The notes below the pieces were generated by a model. The model had not been told where the DNA came from. It worked only from the letters and a program-made list of their open reading frames with translations, and ran no database searches. A stretch of 64,000 nucleotides of DNA from contig CALSFV010000212.1 in NCBI GenBank assembly GCA_943737045.1, positions 1,039,001 to 1,103,000 of the forward strand, given 5' to 3'. How positions within the stretch are numbered: position 1 is the stretch's first letter; each line of letters opens with the position of its first letter. This DNA comes from Parapristionchus giblindavisi. Lineage: Eukaryota; Nematoda; Chromadorea; Rhabditida; Diplogasteridae. The position numbers and the translations under genes are program-made. Positions 12,061-24,650 of the stretch are shown in pieces.

Positions 12061-12282
12061 AATTTGTTTTGTGCGAAAATGCAAAGATTACCAATATCGA
12101 TTTTCTCGAAACATTTTCTGAAAACGGATTCGTAACAAATACAAAAGAGAATCAATCGTTGTTTGCGAAACAAATCGTTGAACGAAGCTCGAAAAGATGA
12201 TGTAAACGAAAATGTATTCTGAAGTAGTTTATAACGTAATCGATAGAGTACATGATTAGAATCTATATTGATTTCAAGTATA

Positions 12283-13375
12283 TTATCCGGCTGGCGCAGG
12301 CTGAGATAATCTCAGGATGATCATTAGTTGACGGATCTAAAAGAATACACATATATAGTTGATCTTTGATCTTTGAAACTTGCCTGCTCTAATTTCCGTT
12401 CCAGAAGTCTCTCGCTCACTAGTTTTACTATCTCAAATAGTATTTTGCATGACAAGATGACATAAAATGGAGTACAATCTGAAAATATCATTTCATCTAG
12501 AATGTTTTTTGGGGATATTTTGAAGATTCTGTTCGAGTCGATTAAACTAAAAGATATACATTACAATGAAGTGCATCAATTTCGCGACAATACAAAAACA
12601 ATTTTAAATTAGCTGTAAATCTTCAAATTATGTATATATCTTATTAGCATATCCCACTAGCATAATAAATATCGATTGATTGATATTCAAAGTTTAATGA
12701 ATCATATATGGATTATATCATACCTACTGCTGAAAATGAATAGATGAGGTACATATCATAAATTGTTGCATAAATTACACATCCGAGAGACAGATTTACT
12801 GCAATACTAACGATGTGAAAGATGTGTAATATTATGGACAAAACTTACTGTACCATCTAGCGAACAGATTAAACTTCTTCAGATAATTGATAGCTTTCTC
12901 CATTTTATTCATATTCATTGAAATCTTTGCGAAGATCGGAGAGTAACCGACTGTCAATGAACGATTCGATAAGAATGAAATGACTTCATGAATGAATAGT
13001 TTGCTGCACTCTTCACAGAGAGAAAAAAGAGAAAAAAATGAAACTACAGCTGAAAAAGTAACACAAAACCGTGTAAAATATACACAAAAAAGTGTTAATT
13101 ATATCACACCATAAGCCTTTTGCCCTGTGTTGTATCTTACAACTGGAGTGGTGGTGTTTCAGCACTTTTTCACTGTATATTCAACCAAAATTTATCATAA
13201 AATAAAAATAATATGACTCGTTATGGAAATCATTGGCAAGAAATTGAGGGTAAAGCAATATCAGATCGTGGTCTTCAAAAGCCAGCAAAAACATGTGGAA
13301 ATTGATAGGATTGAAAAGTGGAATCAATAGTATACAACTGAAATAGATCATAATTAAACATGCAAATATACTCAT
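12283..13375 (-). CDS. Nematode orphan membrane protein, paralog B
   Basis: Five exons in continuous phase: 13186-13375 (ATG), 12849-13049, 12724-12798, 12384-12478 and 12283-12336 (TAA), giving 204 aa. Predicted membrane segments lie near residues 3-22 (LIMIYFSCILLIPL), 60-75, 132-152 (LGCVIYATIYDMYLIYSF) and 158-172, so a four-pass protein is likely. The C-terminal tail is charged and ends LRLSQPAPAG. The fourth intron uses a GC donor (CAG|GCAAGT) instead of GT; this is a known minor splice class and the flanking consensus is strong. It is a tandem paralog of the gene at 10509-11230. Introns share GATCAAA repeats at the same position. Function unknown; no homologous family recalled. Confidence 0.75.
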
Positions 13376-13446
13376 CTAATTAGACATTAGTAAATTAAAA
13401 GTGTTAACTAGTGGGGGCGAGATTCACTGTTTCTTCTTTTCTTCTT

Positions 13447-16400
13447 TTAGCGTCGTGAACTGTGAACAGAAGAGCCCAACTGTCGAGTCCTTATTGTATC
13501 ACTATAATCTTTGTAGTAATCAGCTCTCGAATCTATGCTCACATAGCAGTTATCGTGAGCTACCTGAAATATCTCATTTTGGTATTGTATCGACAAAAAG
13601 ATTACAAGACAAGAATATGCATATTTTTGTTATTTTTCGAATAACTATAACTAAATGAATAGAATAAAGGGAAGAAGGGTTGAGTTGGGTAAGCAGGATT
13701 GGGGTGGTGTCAGTATCTAGGATTGGGGCATGACAAGTCTGGTATGGGGGAAGTATGGTTTTAGGGTAGCAAGAAGAGTGGAGACTTACATCGTTGAGTT
13801 CTTTTGTCAGATATCGTCTGATTTCGGAGAATGTCGGTCTCCTCACCGGATTGTAGGCCCAGCACAATGACATCAGTGTGTACCTGAATTTTTTTAGATG
13901 AGTTTCACTAGAATAAAAACATCGCTAGAAAATTGAATCGCAACTTCGAAATCCGATCCGCTTTTGTCTTACTATTCGTAATGCCAAACGTTGATTTATA
14001 TTTATATTATAATTATGCGCGCCCATTACCCTTCTACTTGAAATAAAAAGATCAATATTTAATGTATATTTAGAACGTCCTTCTTGAAAAACATTCTGCT
14101 CCGCATGAATGGGATGTTGGCATTCAAAATAATTGCTATTTGTAAGTAGCATAATAACAATAATCATTGCTTACATGTTATCAGAGCAACACGCTGGCCG
14201 TTGCATTCGCTGTCCCGCATTCAGTCGATGAATGACCTAAAATGGTAATTTTATACAAAATGTCTTCCAAATCCCCGGTCACGCAACAATCTCTTGTTTT
14301 AACTGCCTACTTTGGTGTTATGAAATAGATAAGAAAAAGAGGCGATGGAGTATGTAAAACTAGGCAAGTTTTCCCTGTTTCTCTTTTCTTTTATCATTTT
14401 TTAACAAGGCATAAATGGGTTTTTCATATCTTACAATAAGCTCACCTCAGGAGTCGGCCAGGTTGGATAAGGTGATCCACCGAGTGTTATGATCTCGAAC
14501 AAAACGATGCCGAATGACCAACTGTAAGTGAATTTGATGAAAAGGAAACGGGTCGAAAGAATAAAGGCGAACATATCACTTGCAGTAGAGAATGAATGAC
14601 CATTTATAGCCTCAGGGGACATCCATTTGATTGGCATTCCACCTCCCTGGAATAGTCGTTGTTTTGGCTTTTAAGCTCTTTATCAAGATTTGCTAGACAG
14701 AACTTGCTACAGAATCTGGTGTGTTATAATATTAATAATAATAATGTTGTTTAATTGTAAGAAATGCTCGACAGGGTCAAAATGAGGTTGTAAACATTAT
14801 GCCATAAAAAACATTAAATATGCTTACTCTTGCTTGATAATTGACATCAACATCGCCGATTCTTCTGCACAATCCAAAATCGCCAATTTTGCATGTTTCG
14901 TATCGATCAACGAGTACATTTCGTGCTGCGAGGTCACGATGAACGTAGCCTCGCTGACTCAGATATTCCTAAAAGTAAATTTTGTAAATAGCCAATGTAT
15001 AACTCTCATAATCGTTCGAACCCTCGGTCTAACGAACTCGTGATAAATGTTTTTGTAATGAAAAAAAAGAAATCGTTCGAAAATCATATAATTCCTAGAG
15101 ATTTTCACATTAACAAAATATGAAGAATATGAATCCAGTAATGAGGCCAATATAATGTATCATTCGTGAGAGTGGTCTTCGTACCTAAGCTACTTACCAA
15201 TCCTGAAGCGATTTCGAGAGCAAACTGAATTTGCTGCTTCTTCGTTATTCCTGACGGATAATCAATACCGATAGTTCGCATTGTTTGCATTCTGAAACAG
15301 GCAATTAAGCAATTATTAAGCAATATCCAAAAATTTAAATATACATTTTAGAGGAAATGAACAAGTAGTGAAACAGAAATAGACCTGTTTCTCATGAATC
15401 TCAGAAGATCTCCATTACTACAGTATTCCAGGATGAGGAGGGATGGAGACGAGGTCACACATGCGATCATGTTCACTGAATTTATGTAAAGATTTTAGGG
15501 TTTTTACAGGTAGTGCACCCCATATGTAATCGAATGTGTCCATGTTCTCGTCTCTAGGTGTATTGTGAATAAAGATAATTAATCGGCGTTTTGTCGTTTC
15601 CTATTTTGTCGTTCACGGTTAGTTCAGAACTTTAGCTCATTATAAGAACAACGATTTTTTTTAAAACATGGCAAAAATTCAGGGACTAACTATATTATTG
15701 AATGTTTTCACAATGAAATTCAGAAAATTGCCCACCCATCTACGCTATAACATAATCAAAAAATGAGAGATCTTCAAACTGTTCATCGGTCAAAAATAAA
15801 ATTAACCTAATCGATCGTGATATCCGATTGCCTTCATTACATTTATCTCTCGTATGAATTCAATTTCAGAAGAATGATCGGTGGACTCTGAAAGGAGAAC
15901 AATCACTTTATCCGAATCACTTTATTTGATTGCCCGAACTATTGGATTGTATTGTTCGCATAATGAAGAGATCGAAAACAGTTCATAAATTGTTTTTGAA
16001 AAACAAACTTCAAAACAATGAATAAGTCATAAAGCATTCGAAACAATATTTCCATTTGCTGTATGATAGAATATGATAGGTGTAATTACAATTAAAATTT
16101 AAAGCCGTACCTCGCATCATCTTTACCGCTACAACATTCGGGTCTTCATTAAGGACTTCTATAAACGATATCCGATCACCAGCAACTCGTGTTAATAATC
16201 GGCCTGGAACACATTTCACACTGATGACCTTTCTTACAACACCATGAAGCATAGTTATTAATATAATAAAGTTCACATCTTACAATTTTAAATCTAATGA
16301 GCATGCAAACTTATAATTGTGCATTATAACCTATTCATTTATTTTTTAGATCAATGAAGAAATTAAAAATACCCAAATGCACACTGCCGAAGGCGCCTTT

Positions 16401-17254
16401 TCCTATATTTCGACTGAGATCAACAATCACCATCGATCGATCGATTTCCCACTTATTGACTCTTTAAAAAATTGAAAAATTAGTAAATTCAAATTAAATA
16501 TCGATCTTCTGTATTAGGGACATGATTTAAGTACATCACTGTAAGTTCGAAGCTCACCTCGGTTTGTTTATTACAAATACATTATGATCGTCTTTTTGTT
16601 CTACCTTCGCATCTTGTTGCTGATGCTGTTCAGGCTGAAATGAATCATTACAAACAATCGAACTAGAAAAATAAAATTTCAAATGACCAGGAAAATCAAT
16701 ATTATCTTCAGTGCTCAAGCACGATCGCAATGTAAAGAATGTAAAGAATATTTAACAATGTATAGACCGTTCACAAATGTGCCCCGTAAGGAATTTTCAA
16801 AGTGCATTCTCTCAATTCCAAGTGATAGAGAGTCGTAAAATGATATGGTCTTATCAATGCCTTGACGGCCAACTCACGTCTTTTGCTTTGGTCGAAGCCG
16901 CATTGGCCCGTTTTCGCGAGGCTATCACGAAAAAAAGGATAAACGCAATAATAAGACTGACGACTACGGAAACCGAGACTGCGATGATGATCCAGGTGCT
17001 GCTACTGAAATAAATTTCGTCAATAAATTATTTTTGTTAGATCGCCATGCAATTAATCGTTTCCAACGCTTTTTTTAAGAAGCATTCAATAGTTAACAAA
17101 CTTTTACATTTCAACAAGATTTGAAACCAAACAAAGTCACGGACAAAAAAACGAGAAAAAACAAGGATAGCTGATGAAAAAGCTCACTTTTGTCCATCAT
17201 CACTGGTAGTGGATTCCGTTGTGACAGGTATCCTGACTGTCTTTGAGGTCATAC
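13447..17254 (-). CDS. Receptor tyrosine kinase, KIN-15/KIN-16-like (N terminus unresolved)
   Basis: Exons in phase: 17188-17254, 16878-17004, 16558-16634, 16373-16461, 16111-16278, 15807-15887, 15385-15475, 15198-15291, 14828-14968, 14573-14646, 14446-14521, 14175-14236, 13790-13883 and 13447-13563 (TAA). A Ser/Thr-rich juxtamembrane stalk leads into one membrane span ([19 protein letters not shown]) and a basic stop-transfer. The kinase domain is complete: glycine loop [10 protein letters not shown], lysine in VVAVKMMR, helix-C Glu in EFIREINVM, hinge [13 protein letters not shown], catalytic [33 protein letters not shown], and [10 protein letters not shown]. The tail has tyrosines ([12 protein letters not shown]) that could dock SH2 partners. 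An insertion of about 45 residues separates the glycine loop from the lysine, if the acceptor at 16278 is right. No long ectodomain was found upstream, as in the nematode KIN-15/16 group; the signal-peptide exon is not identified. A possible extra exon lies at 17612-17680. All key catalytic residues are present, so it should be active. Confidence 0.9.
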
Positions 17255-18750
17255 CTTAAATGGAGAGAAGTCATAGTTATTGGTCTGTTCACCGCGTATT
17301 GCCCACATTCGCAAAGATACGAAAAATAGGTTGTGAAAGTAAGGGGCATAAACAATGGTTAGTGATTGCTTTAAAACAAATTCTGACTCGGTACAAAAAA
17401 GATTTCAGAAAAGTTTAAAAAAATGAATTCGATCGGCGGCTGCTACCAAATATGAACTCAATGGTGATTCTTGACAATGAGGAGTGCAAGGAAGAAATGG
17501 AGAAGATTGAAGAAGAGCAGAGCTTATAGGACACAATAATCACACAATCAGAAAAGCAAGGTGATAGACGAATAAGCCAGAGACAATATAGTAATATCGA
17601 TTAATTCAGACGACCCGTGCACATAGTCATTGGTTCCGATGAATCCTCTGCTTTCCAATCGGGGAGTGGCCCTATCAGGATCACTGCTTACAATAAAAAA
17701 TTCTCTTATCAGTCATTGAGATCACAGACAAGTGAGAGGAGAGATCATGAATGATGAAGGGAGTATTTAATGATTTAGACGTCGGTATTTTGATCGAGAA
17801 GCTTTTTGAAAATCACGCTGATGATATGACGTCATCGTGGCTAGACAATAGGGAGACATTTTCCGTACTACTCTTGCTTACTCTCCCCGTTTGTGTAAGG
17901 TTCGCCTAGCACACGAAAGGGCACAAGGCCAGAAGATAACCGGTGAATAAGAACTGGATGAGAACTATTTGCATAATTTGTATATTCATTAGCGCTTGTA
18001 GTCATCGGTTACCATGCGTGGACACAAGAGAGTAAAAGAAGTGAAAAAGTCTTCTTCGAAGAGTACTGTATATAAGCCGACCTATGGGTGTGAAGAAGTC
18101 TATTTGTACCTCTGTTTGTAGGAACAAACCGTTATCAATACACCAACAAGGTGATCAAAAGGAGGGCGTTATTCGAACCTTGTTTACAGTCTGTGTTTAC
18201 CCAAAATATTTGTGTTAACCACTCCATGAAATCATAACAGAGGTGTTGTATGATAATGGGAATATTATTTACGTCTAAATATTTGTTGATAATCGTCGTC
18301 ACGATTGTGCAATGAACATCGTCAATTTTAAGGGTATTATAAATTTAGAATCATTGAATAATCGATAAAAATTTTTAATTTTCAACTCTTATTAGACAAA
18401 GACGGTAGGCAGCGATATTTTTAACATGACAAAACAGCGTTGTTTATGCTAGCATGATTGGGAAAATCACGAGAAAAAGCTCGGCGCCGTTTAATCTGAC
18501 TGGCGTTTCCCCACACGAGAAGAAATCGATAAGAAATAGTAGAAAGTTCGTTCCATAAAAATGATTTATGACTGGTACCATGACAAAGTTGATAAGACTG
18601 ATCTGATAATCAGGGAGATTATCGATTGCATCACATTTTATTGATCGATCCAATCAAACCATCTTAGAATGAGAAATATTAATCACCATTGATTTTGAAT
18701 TCGTGGCTGACCTGCAGAGTAACAATACTTACAAAATTCGGAGAATATTC
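17255..18750. other. Upstream of the kinase, no confident exon
   Basis: The minus-strand stretch 17612-17680 reads DPDRATPRLESRGFIGTNDY after a GTAAGCAG acceptor-like site. It could be part of the missing kinase N terminus or of another gene, but I found no matching donor phase. The rest holds only short frames. Confidence 0.35.
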
Positions 18751-18906
18751 TATAAATTATGACTATCGCCGTTTTTGCTCAATCGGGAGATGCGACAGAT
18801 GCCACTACAATTACTTCCTTATTTTATTTCCATGTGCAAATCTTCTTCATTTATATCGTTTTTTTTTACTTGCTGAAACATCTTCGCGATGTATAATATA
18901 TAAACT

Positions 18907-19035
18907 TTCGTTGAAGAGACTACCGCAGTCGATTCATCATCCGAACTTCACTCGACTACTGTAGCTGGTGCCACTTCTGAGACTGTGGCTACTCCCTCTT
19001 CCAATGCAACCTCATGCAAGGCATTACAACTATAA
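18907..19035 (+). CDS. Possible terminal exon, Ser/Thr-rich
   Basis: On the plus strand, after GTTGAAG, a frame reads ETTAVDSSSELHSTTVAGAT and ends SCKALQL-TAA. The composition resembles a mucin-like secreted tail. A short signal-like peptide starting at ATG 18758 (MTIAVFAQSGDATDATT) lies upstream, but the phase between the two pieces does not match with the donors I can see. It may be a decayed gene. Confidence 0.25.
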   Translation, partial: FVEETTAVDSSSELHSTTVAGATSETVATPSSNATSCKALQL

Positions 19036-19231
19036 ATCATCCACTTGAATAGTACTTTGTAGTCGATTAGTTATCAATTATTATAGACTAGTCAATAATT
19101 CCATATCATGTCATCCAGAGAACATTATCAGCACACGATGAAATAGAATGTATGGATCATTCCTTTCCGTACAGTCATCCCCGAGAATGCGAAACACCCA
19201 CGCTATGACGTGAATGTCGGACACTCCTTTG

Positions 19232-19340
19232 GGGGTTAAAAGGCACGCCCCGAGATAATTTTACTCTCGGCTATGACAACGCTCTCTCGTAGACAAGGAA
19301 AGTGACCGAGAACAGCCAGAGAGGAGTGTTTTAAATTAGA
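19232..19340. repeat. ~100-bp hairpin element
   Basis: A dispersed palindromic family: one end carries TTAAAAGGCACGCC, the middle AACGCTCTCTCGTAGACAA(A/G)GAAAG, the other end GTGTTTTAAATTAG. The two halves are imperfect reverse complements. Confidence 0.7.
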
Positions 19341-19795
19341 TCTTGGTGTGCTTTATATACATAGAGGTCTTTATAACATAATATTCGGGTTTGATTACTC
19401 GTTAAATTGATAATTTACGAAATACATAAAGCGATAAATAAAACACTAAAAATACAACGTCATGATACAAACAAACAATATGGTCGAGATCTCTTCTAAA
19501 TAATACTTTATGGAAGAGGCTTGCCGCCCTTGTAAATCAGCAATTAGATAAGCTTCTGCAAAAGTTTGATTCTATTCAGACACGACAAGGAATATTAAAT
19601 TCATTTCGTAATGACAACTTCTATTATATTTTTATGTATACCTTCATTCGCAATTTTCTCATGATAATGTCCAAGTCCAAGTTTGACGAAGCAATTATCT
19701 TTCTGATTTCATTTTCTACTTTCTCATTTGAAACAACGAACTCTTGCTTGAATGACCTGAATTTGTCTTACACGAGGAATTCAAGAGCTGTTGAT

Positions 19796-22357
19796 CTACC
19801 AGTGGAGCTCAAATAGCTCTTCGTCTTTGCAAGTATCACTCCATCGATGGATATATAGTGAACTTTGATCTCTCAGTTCATTTGAGATCTCGCGGGGAAA
19901 CGCTGTGACTGGAGTGATCCATTTGCCGAATGTATCCCTATCACGATTTCTGAAAATCTCGGATCTCGAATAAAATTGTACTTTTCTTTTCTCTTTTATT
20001 TTTGTTCTACTACATTGCATAATGTAGTTACATACAAAGTAATATATGAGGAAAGAAAATAAATAACTGTATCTCAAAGTAGCATGAATATTCTGTTTTC
20101 ACTTCGAAATAAGCCCAAGAAAATAGTGTGCAAACTGAAGAAAGATGTCACAACTACTGCCACGTACGATTTCTTCCATCCATGAATCATGAAGTCGCTC
20201 GATGACAACTTTGTGCCTGTCAACCATCCGTCTCGGACCCATCGTTTCGTATCTGACTGCAGAGATCAAAGATCAAAGATCAAAAATCAAAAGATAATGG
20301 AAAGATGAGAACTCATTTATCATAGTAAATTTTAGAATCAAGGATCAAAGTTCAAAAATCAAACCTTGCCGCGTATTTCTATTCCTTGTGGTTGGGCGAG
20401 TGCTCGAACGAGATGACGATAGCACGCTTCAAATAAGTAGAGAGAGGGAAAGTCTCTAAAAAGGGGTGGAGCCAATACAGATCAACAAATCAATGTCAAC
20501 CAAATATTGAGATGTAGTAGAGGAAAGACAAAATAACATGCTATCAACAATAAAATACTAATATAATTGAACATTATTTTCAATCAGTAAAACTTACTTG
20601 CTAGCATTGTATAATTGCAAACACTGTGTCTTTCGGGTCTCAGGAATGTCAAATCGATCAAGCAGCAGTGCCTAAATTGAATAACACCTATTGTAAATGT
20701 ATGAATCCTTTAGAATAGTTTTTGCATTTAAATAGCTTTATTCAGCCAATTAGGATCAACTGGGCCGATATTAGGGTTCCCAAAGAGTTTCGCGATTTGT
20801 ACCAACGACTGGGGAGTCAAAGGGATAAGATTTGGTGAATCATGGTGATCAACGACCAAAGTAGTTTACGAATCATCAATCAATACATGAATGGCAGCAT
20901 TGTCTCGTCCGAATAACTTCAAATTGTCATAACTTGCTAATTCATCCAGGAATTGGTGAGTTTTATTCGTATTTCTGTAAATATAGCGAAATTAATCTAT
21001 CTACAAAGATCAAGATATACACTGAAAAAAAATCCCTAGCTAACAATAAGGTACCCCAAGAGAATTATTCCCAGTCATTAAAGGCAATACTTCCCCAATA
21101 TGTAAGGGGAGAAAATGTACATAAGGGTACTATTGCCTTATATGACTGGGAATAATTCTCTTGGGGTACCTTAGCTAGAGAATTGTTTTTGAGTGTAGAA
21201 AGGTACAAAATATGGGCATGCATGCCATTCTTTGTTCTATTATTCTATTTATTGAAATATTATCATAACCTTAAAATAAAAGACCCTGCAGCCACTTCAA
21301 AATTGAAGATTCGATCATACAAAACGATGTCCACATCACGCGATTGCGGTAGAAATTCTTCTTGAAATATCGATCCATTTTCAAAGAAAGATCAAAGATC
21401 AAACCAAGTTTTCGATTAGGATTGACTACGGCGATATCCGCATCGATTGTAACAAACCATTCTTGATCCTTTCGTTCCTTCATTAATTTGGCCAGAATAC
21501 AGTGACGAGCAAACATGATCTGTAGTTTGAACTATGAACTTTGGAATCTTGATCTTTGATCTCTCACATCGCTCTGGTTGCAGTACTTCTTGAACGGACT
21601 TGTGGACGCATGGATTATGTCTAGTGGGTAGTTGAAACGGACAGCGTAGCATTCCACAAATTGCAGTGCAAGATCTACAAAATACCAAATAGCCTCTGCC
21701 ATAATCTAGCAGTATTTATGTGTTCCCGACTGCGAGAGCACTGCGAGAAAAGTTGATCGTTTTAGACAAATAACTAACAATGAGATTGCTCCCATTGTTC
21801 TGTTCACTTTGAAAGCCAAAATGATTGCTCAACAACAAATCTCTCAATATACAATAATCTCTGGCTTATTTGGCACTCAACGAAAAGTAAGTTGAACGAG
21901 AATACAACGTACCATACTCATCGATTTCTTCTGTCTCAGTAATTACTACCAGTCCGATATTTGGTCGTCTCTTGATTCTGGTTAAACGATCAAGACTCAC
22001 CAAAGTGAGGTCACGGCAAAACTGAAAGCGTGAAATGAATATGAGGAATCATTAGTGTCTAGTGATTTCTCATCATTGGTGTGTGACCCGAGCTAATTTG
22101 AAGCTCTCCGCTCTGGCCGCTTTTTTGGTCTACGAGAGAGCGTTAACAGAGCAGAGAATTTGAACTTAGCTCGGACGTGCCTTTAAAGAAAAAAATCTGA
22201 AATCATCGGCGTCCTGAACATACCGTCTAACAGAGGGTATGGTCAGAGAGATCGGGCATTTCATTAACGACTCACTCACATTGAACAGTACGAAAACTAT
22301 TAAAGTAATGACGACGAAAAAGCGTAGAATATGCTTAATCGAAGGTGAAGGTGCCAT
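19796..22357 (-). CDS. DUF273 family putative glycosyltransferase, type II membrane protein
   Basis: Ten exons in perfect phase: 22280-22357 (ATG), 21913-22021, 21568-21695, 21405-21519, 21270-21360, 20887-20974, 20598-20671, 20365-20455, 20168-20256 and 19796-19949 (TAG). Exon 1 encodes a signal anchor (residues about 9-26, ILRFFVVITLIVFVLF), so the catalytic part should face the Golgi lumen. The body carries the marks of this nematode-expanded family: CYAVRFNYPL, the acidic DxD motif in WFVTIDADIAVVNP, DIVLYDRIFNFEVAAGSFIL, GRDNAAIH, and WVRDGW with DFMIHGWKK near the end. The acceptor sugar is unknown. Length, about 300 aa, is normal for the family. Intron 6 can also be read as coding but has a TAA at 20866-20868; using the GTATTG donor after AAIH keeps the family alignment. 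Introns carry GATCAAA repeats at several splice sites, a 143-bp MITE (intron 5) and a 100-bp hairpin (intron 1). Confidence 0.92.
21036..21178. mobile_element. Hairpin MITE in DUF273 intron 5
   Basis: About 55-nt inverted repeats around a ~35-nt loop. The left arm starts CTAGCTAA and holds GGTACCCCAAGAGAATTATT; the right arm is its reverse complement and ends TTAGCTAG. A few mismatches and one small indel separate the arms. Confidence 0.9.
22088..22192. repeat. ~100-bp hairpin element in DUF273 intron 1
   Basis: Same family as 19232-19340: GCTAATTTGAAGCTCTCCG at one end, TACGAGAGAGCGTTAAC in the middle, GACGTGCCTTTAAAG at the other end. Confidence 0.75.
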
Positions 22358-22421
22358 AGAAACAGCAGTTCAAAGACACTCTGTATTCGTGTGTAAAATC
22401 TAGAAGCGAAGTATTAATATA

Positions 22422-23095
22422 CAGTAGCGGCCAAAAGTATTCGGACGAAATTTTTAAATGTCATAACTTTTGACTCAGATGAGCAATCGGGCTCTTCTTT
22501 TGGTATGATACTATAGTACTAGTGTGCATCATATCCTACTCCCGTTGTTATGATTCATCGTCGTATTATTGTGTTGCGATCCTGGAACCTCTCTGTATTT
22601 ACTCAGCAGTGATTGCTTCCTCAGCGGGATTTTTCTGAGACTTGTTGTTCACAGTGTATGAAGAACATTTACTGAGGAGTAGAATCCGCTAGGCCATCCA
22701 TTCGAGCTAATTCATTCCTGCGAGAAAATCGAAATTTCCTCTACCCGTGAAATTGAGGCAAAATGTCATAACTCTGTGTTCAGTGAAGCTGTTGGCTACA
22801 AACTTCCTAGAGATAATAGCCCATGAGTGATACAAAACCTGGTCAAGTATGAGCCCGATTGGTTGAATTTTGAGAAAATTTCGAAAATTTATTTTTCCAT
22901 TTTTTTGGTTCAGTACCTGCTCAGGTTAATATCCATTCTGTTTAACAGCAATATGTCTTCTATATATAGTAGACGACAGTTCGCAAGGGTCTCACGAAAT
23001 TTCGAGTTCTTCGAGAGAAGTTGTAATTGGACAAATGAGGTCGAAAATTGTTATTACACTATTGTTATTACACCGAATAATTTTGGACGCTACTG
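22422..23095. mobile_element. Non-autonomous Tc1/mariner-like element
   Basis: The ends are inverted: CAGTAGCGGCCAAAAGTATT on the left, and on the right the reverse complement of CAGTAGCGTCCAAAATTATT. Both ends are flanked by TA, the usual target-site duplication of this superfamily. About 674 bp with no transposase frame. It lies 64 bp upstream of the DUF273 start codon, so it may have changed that promoter. Confidence 0.85.
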
Positions 23096-23109
23096 TAGCA
23101 CGCTGTAAA

Positions 23110-24295
23110 CTAAAAATTTTGCATTTGAATTACACATTTGAAAATTTGCATGTATCAATATGAAACTAAAGTCGGTTATAACAAAAATAATAAAGGTTGT
23201 CTATGGTTTCATGGGCAAGTTATAATTTAAGATATTAGTAAGACATATACTCACCATGCATATATTCCATTCATGCATATGTTCCCGATCGATATTGAGT
23301 CACAGTATTGATTGGGCAATGAGGAACCAATATATAGTTGTACTATATTTGATCCTCTATAAGCCGAATAAGTATGGGATCATCGTCATAGGAAGATTAA
23401 CTGTTTCTTCTACTGCCACTACCCAGATACTATCAAGTGCTTACAGAGAATGAAGAAATAGTATGGGAAATGAAGAGAACGTTGGCAACTTTCCCTTAAT
23501 GCATCGATACATTTCCCTCCGCCGCGTCTCTGTCGTAACGGCGGAGGTTTCGGAGTAGGAACGTAAGGCAAAGGTAACGATGCACTAACCTTTTGATTGT
23601 GGTGCACATCATGTTCGGGGCACAATGCCCTATTTCTTCAAACTTCTAACAAAACACAGAAAAAACACTTCATTAAAGGGACAAAAAACTTTGTCAACGG
23701 TCTCTTCAACGCTCTACGCTCTTGTTAGAGAACAGAGAAATAGTGTGCGCAATGAATAGGCCATTGAGTGAGGATACTCTCTCTATCAGCTAAAGAACTA
23801 CGGAAGTATCTGCAATACTTATACATTGTGCTTCTTCATAGTAACTATCGGAATTTTTTTTAAAAAAATATGAAAATAGAGCGTCGACAGTTGTAATTAT
23901 CTTCGCTTTTCTCTAGCGAAGAGAGAGGAAACACTGTAACAAACGAATGAACTCTCATTCCCTGTCATCCACAGAGAGTACTTGTGGTCCATTTAGGTGC
24001 ATTGTTCTTTTTCAAAATGTTTTGTAGTTTGGGGTTTACGTATTCCGGTATCAACATGAAAACATGATTATTTTCTATAAAGTGGAATTCTGTCGAGAAA
24101 TATTATTTTGAAAAAAATGAATATTACGCAAGAAATGCAAACATCTGAATGTGTAAAAAATATTTACCCATATACCACAAATATTGCGATATCACAAATA
24201 TAATATGAAAACAAAAATATTACATGATAACAAAGAGAATAATGTGAAATATATTTGCAACACTAATTATTTCCTAAATATAGAATTCAGAAAGA
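23110..24295. other. Intergenic, nothing firm
   Basis: A short Cys-containing minus-strand block at about 23590-23634 (GHCAPNMMCTTIK before a GTTAGT donor) could be an isolated exon. Part of 23700-23800 resembles the 100-bp hairpin family. Nothing else seen. Confidence 0.35.
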
Positions 24296-24301
24296 CTTTA
24301 T

Positions 24302-24650
24302 TCAGACTGGTGGCTTGGGTACGGGCGCAACTGCTTTTGCTGAAAATAAACTTTACACAGTGAATATACAGTATTTTAATTCAGGCAATGGATAATTTGT
24401 TAACGTGCAAAACGCGTTTTTGCATTTTTATTCACGATTATGTAGCATCACTAGAAGAATTGAAAATTAATACAGCTACAAAAAATTAATTTAATTAATT
24501 AATTACAAGCGCCTTGTTGAGTTTCACCGCATGTACAATATTATAATACTCACTCGAATTTTGGTGACCACCATAGGACATGGCGAATCGAAGACAACAT
24601 CCAAGTATGCCCACCAATGCGAATCCACCGGCCGCTATTATTTCAAACAT
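24302..24650 (-). CDS. Very small single-pass membrane protein, 44 aa
   Basis: Two exons, 24554-24650 (ATG) and 24302-24339 (TGA), phase 1 intron. The stop codon is followed at once by AATAAA. TGTAG sits directly before the ATG, a good spliced-leader acceptor. The protein has one membrane helix (residues 2-22, IIAAGGFALVGILGCCLRF) and a Pro-rich tail ending VPKPPV. The gene at 27219-27683 has the same design: one helix with GxxGxxG spacing, phase-1 intron after the helix, short polar tail. They are probably relatives. Function unknown. Confidence 0.7.

Noticed and set aside
20675..20886. Coding-like reading of glycosyltransferase intron 6 (LTPQSLVQIAKLFGNPNIGP)
   Set aside because: It contains an in-frame TAA at 20866-20868 and has no GT donor at its end; treating it as an intron joins AAIH to ALLLDRF in the right phase.
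21416..21688. 90-codon minus-strand frame over the glycosyltransferase
   Set aside because: Out-of-frame shadow; the true frame gives CYAVRFNYPL and the DADIAVVNP motif with matching splice phases.
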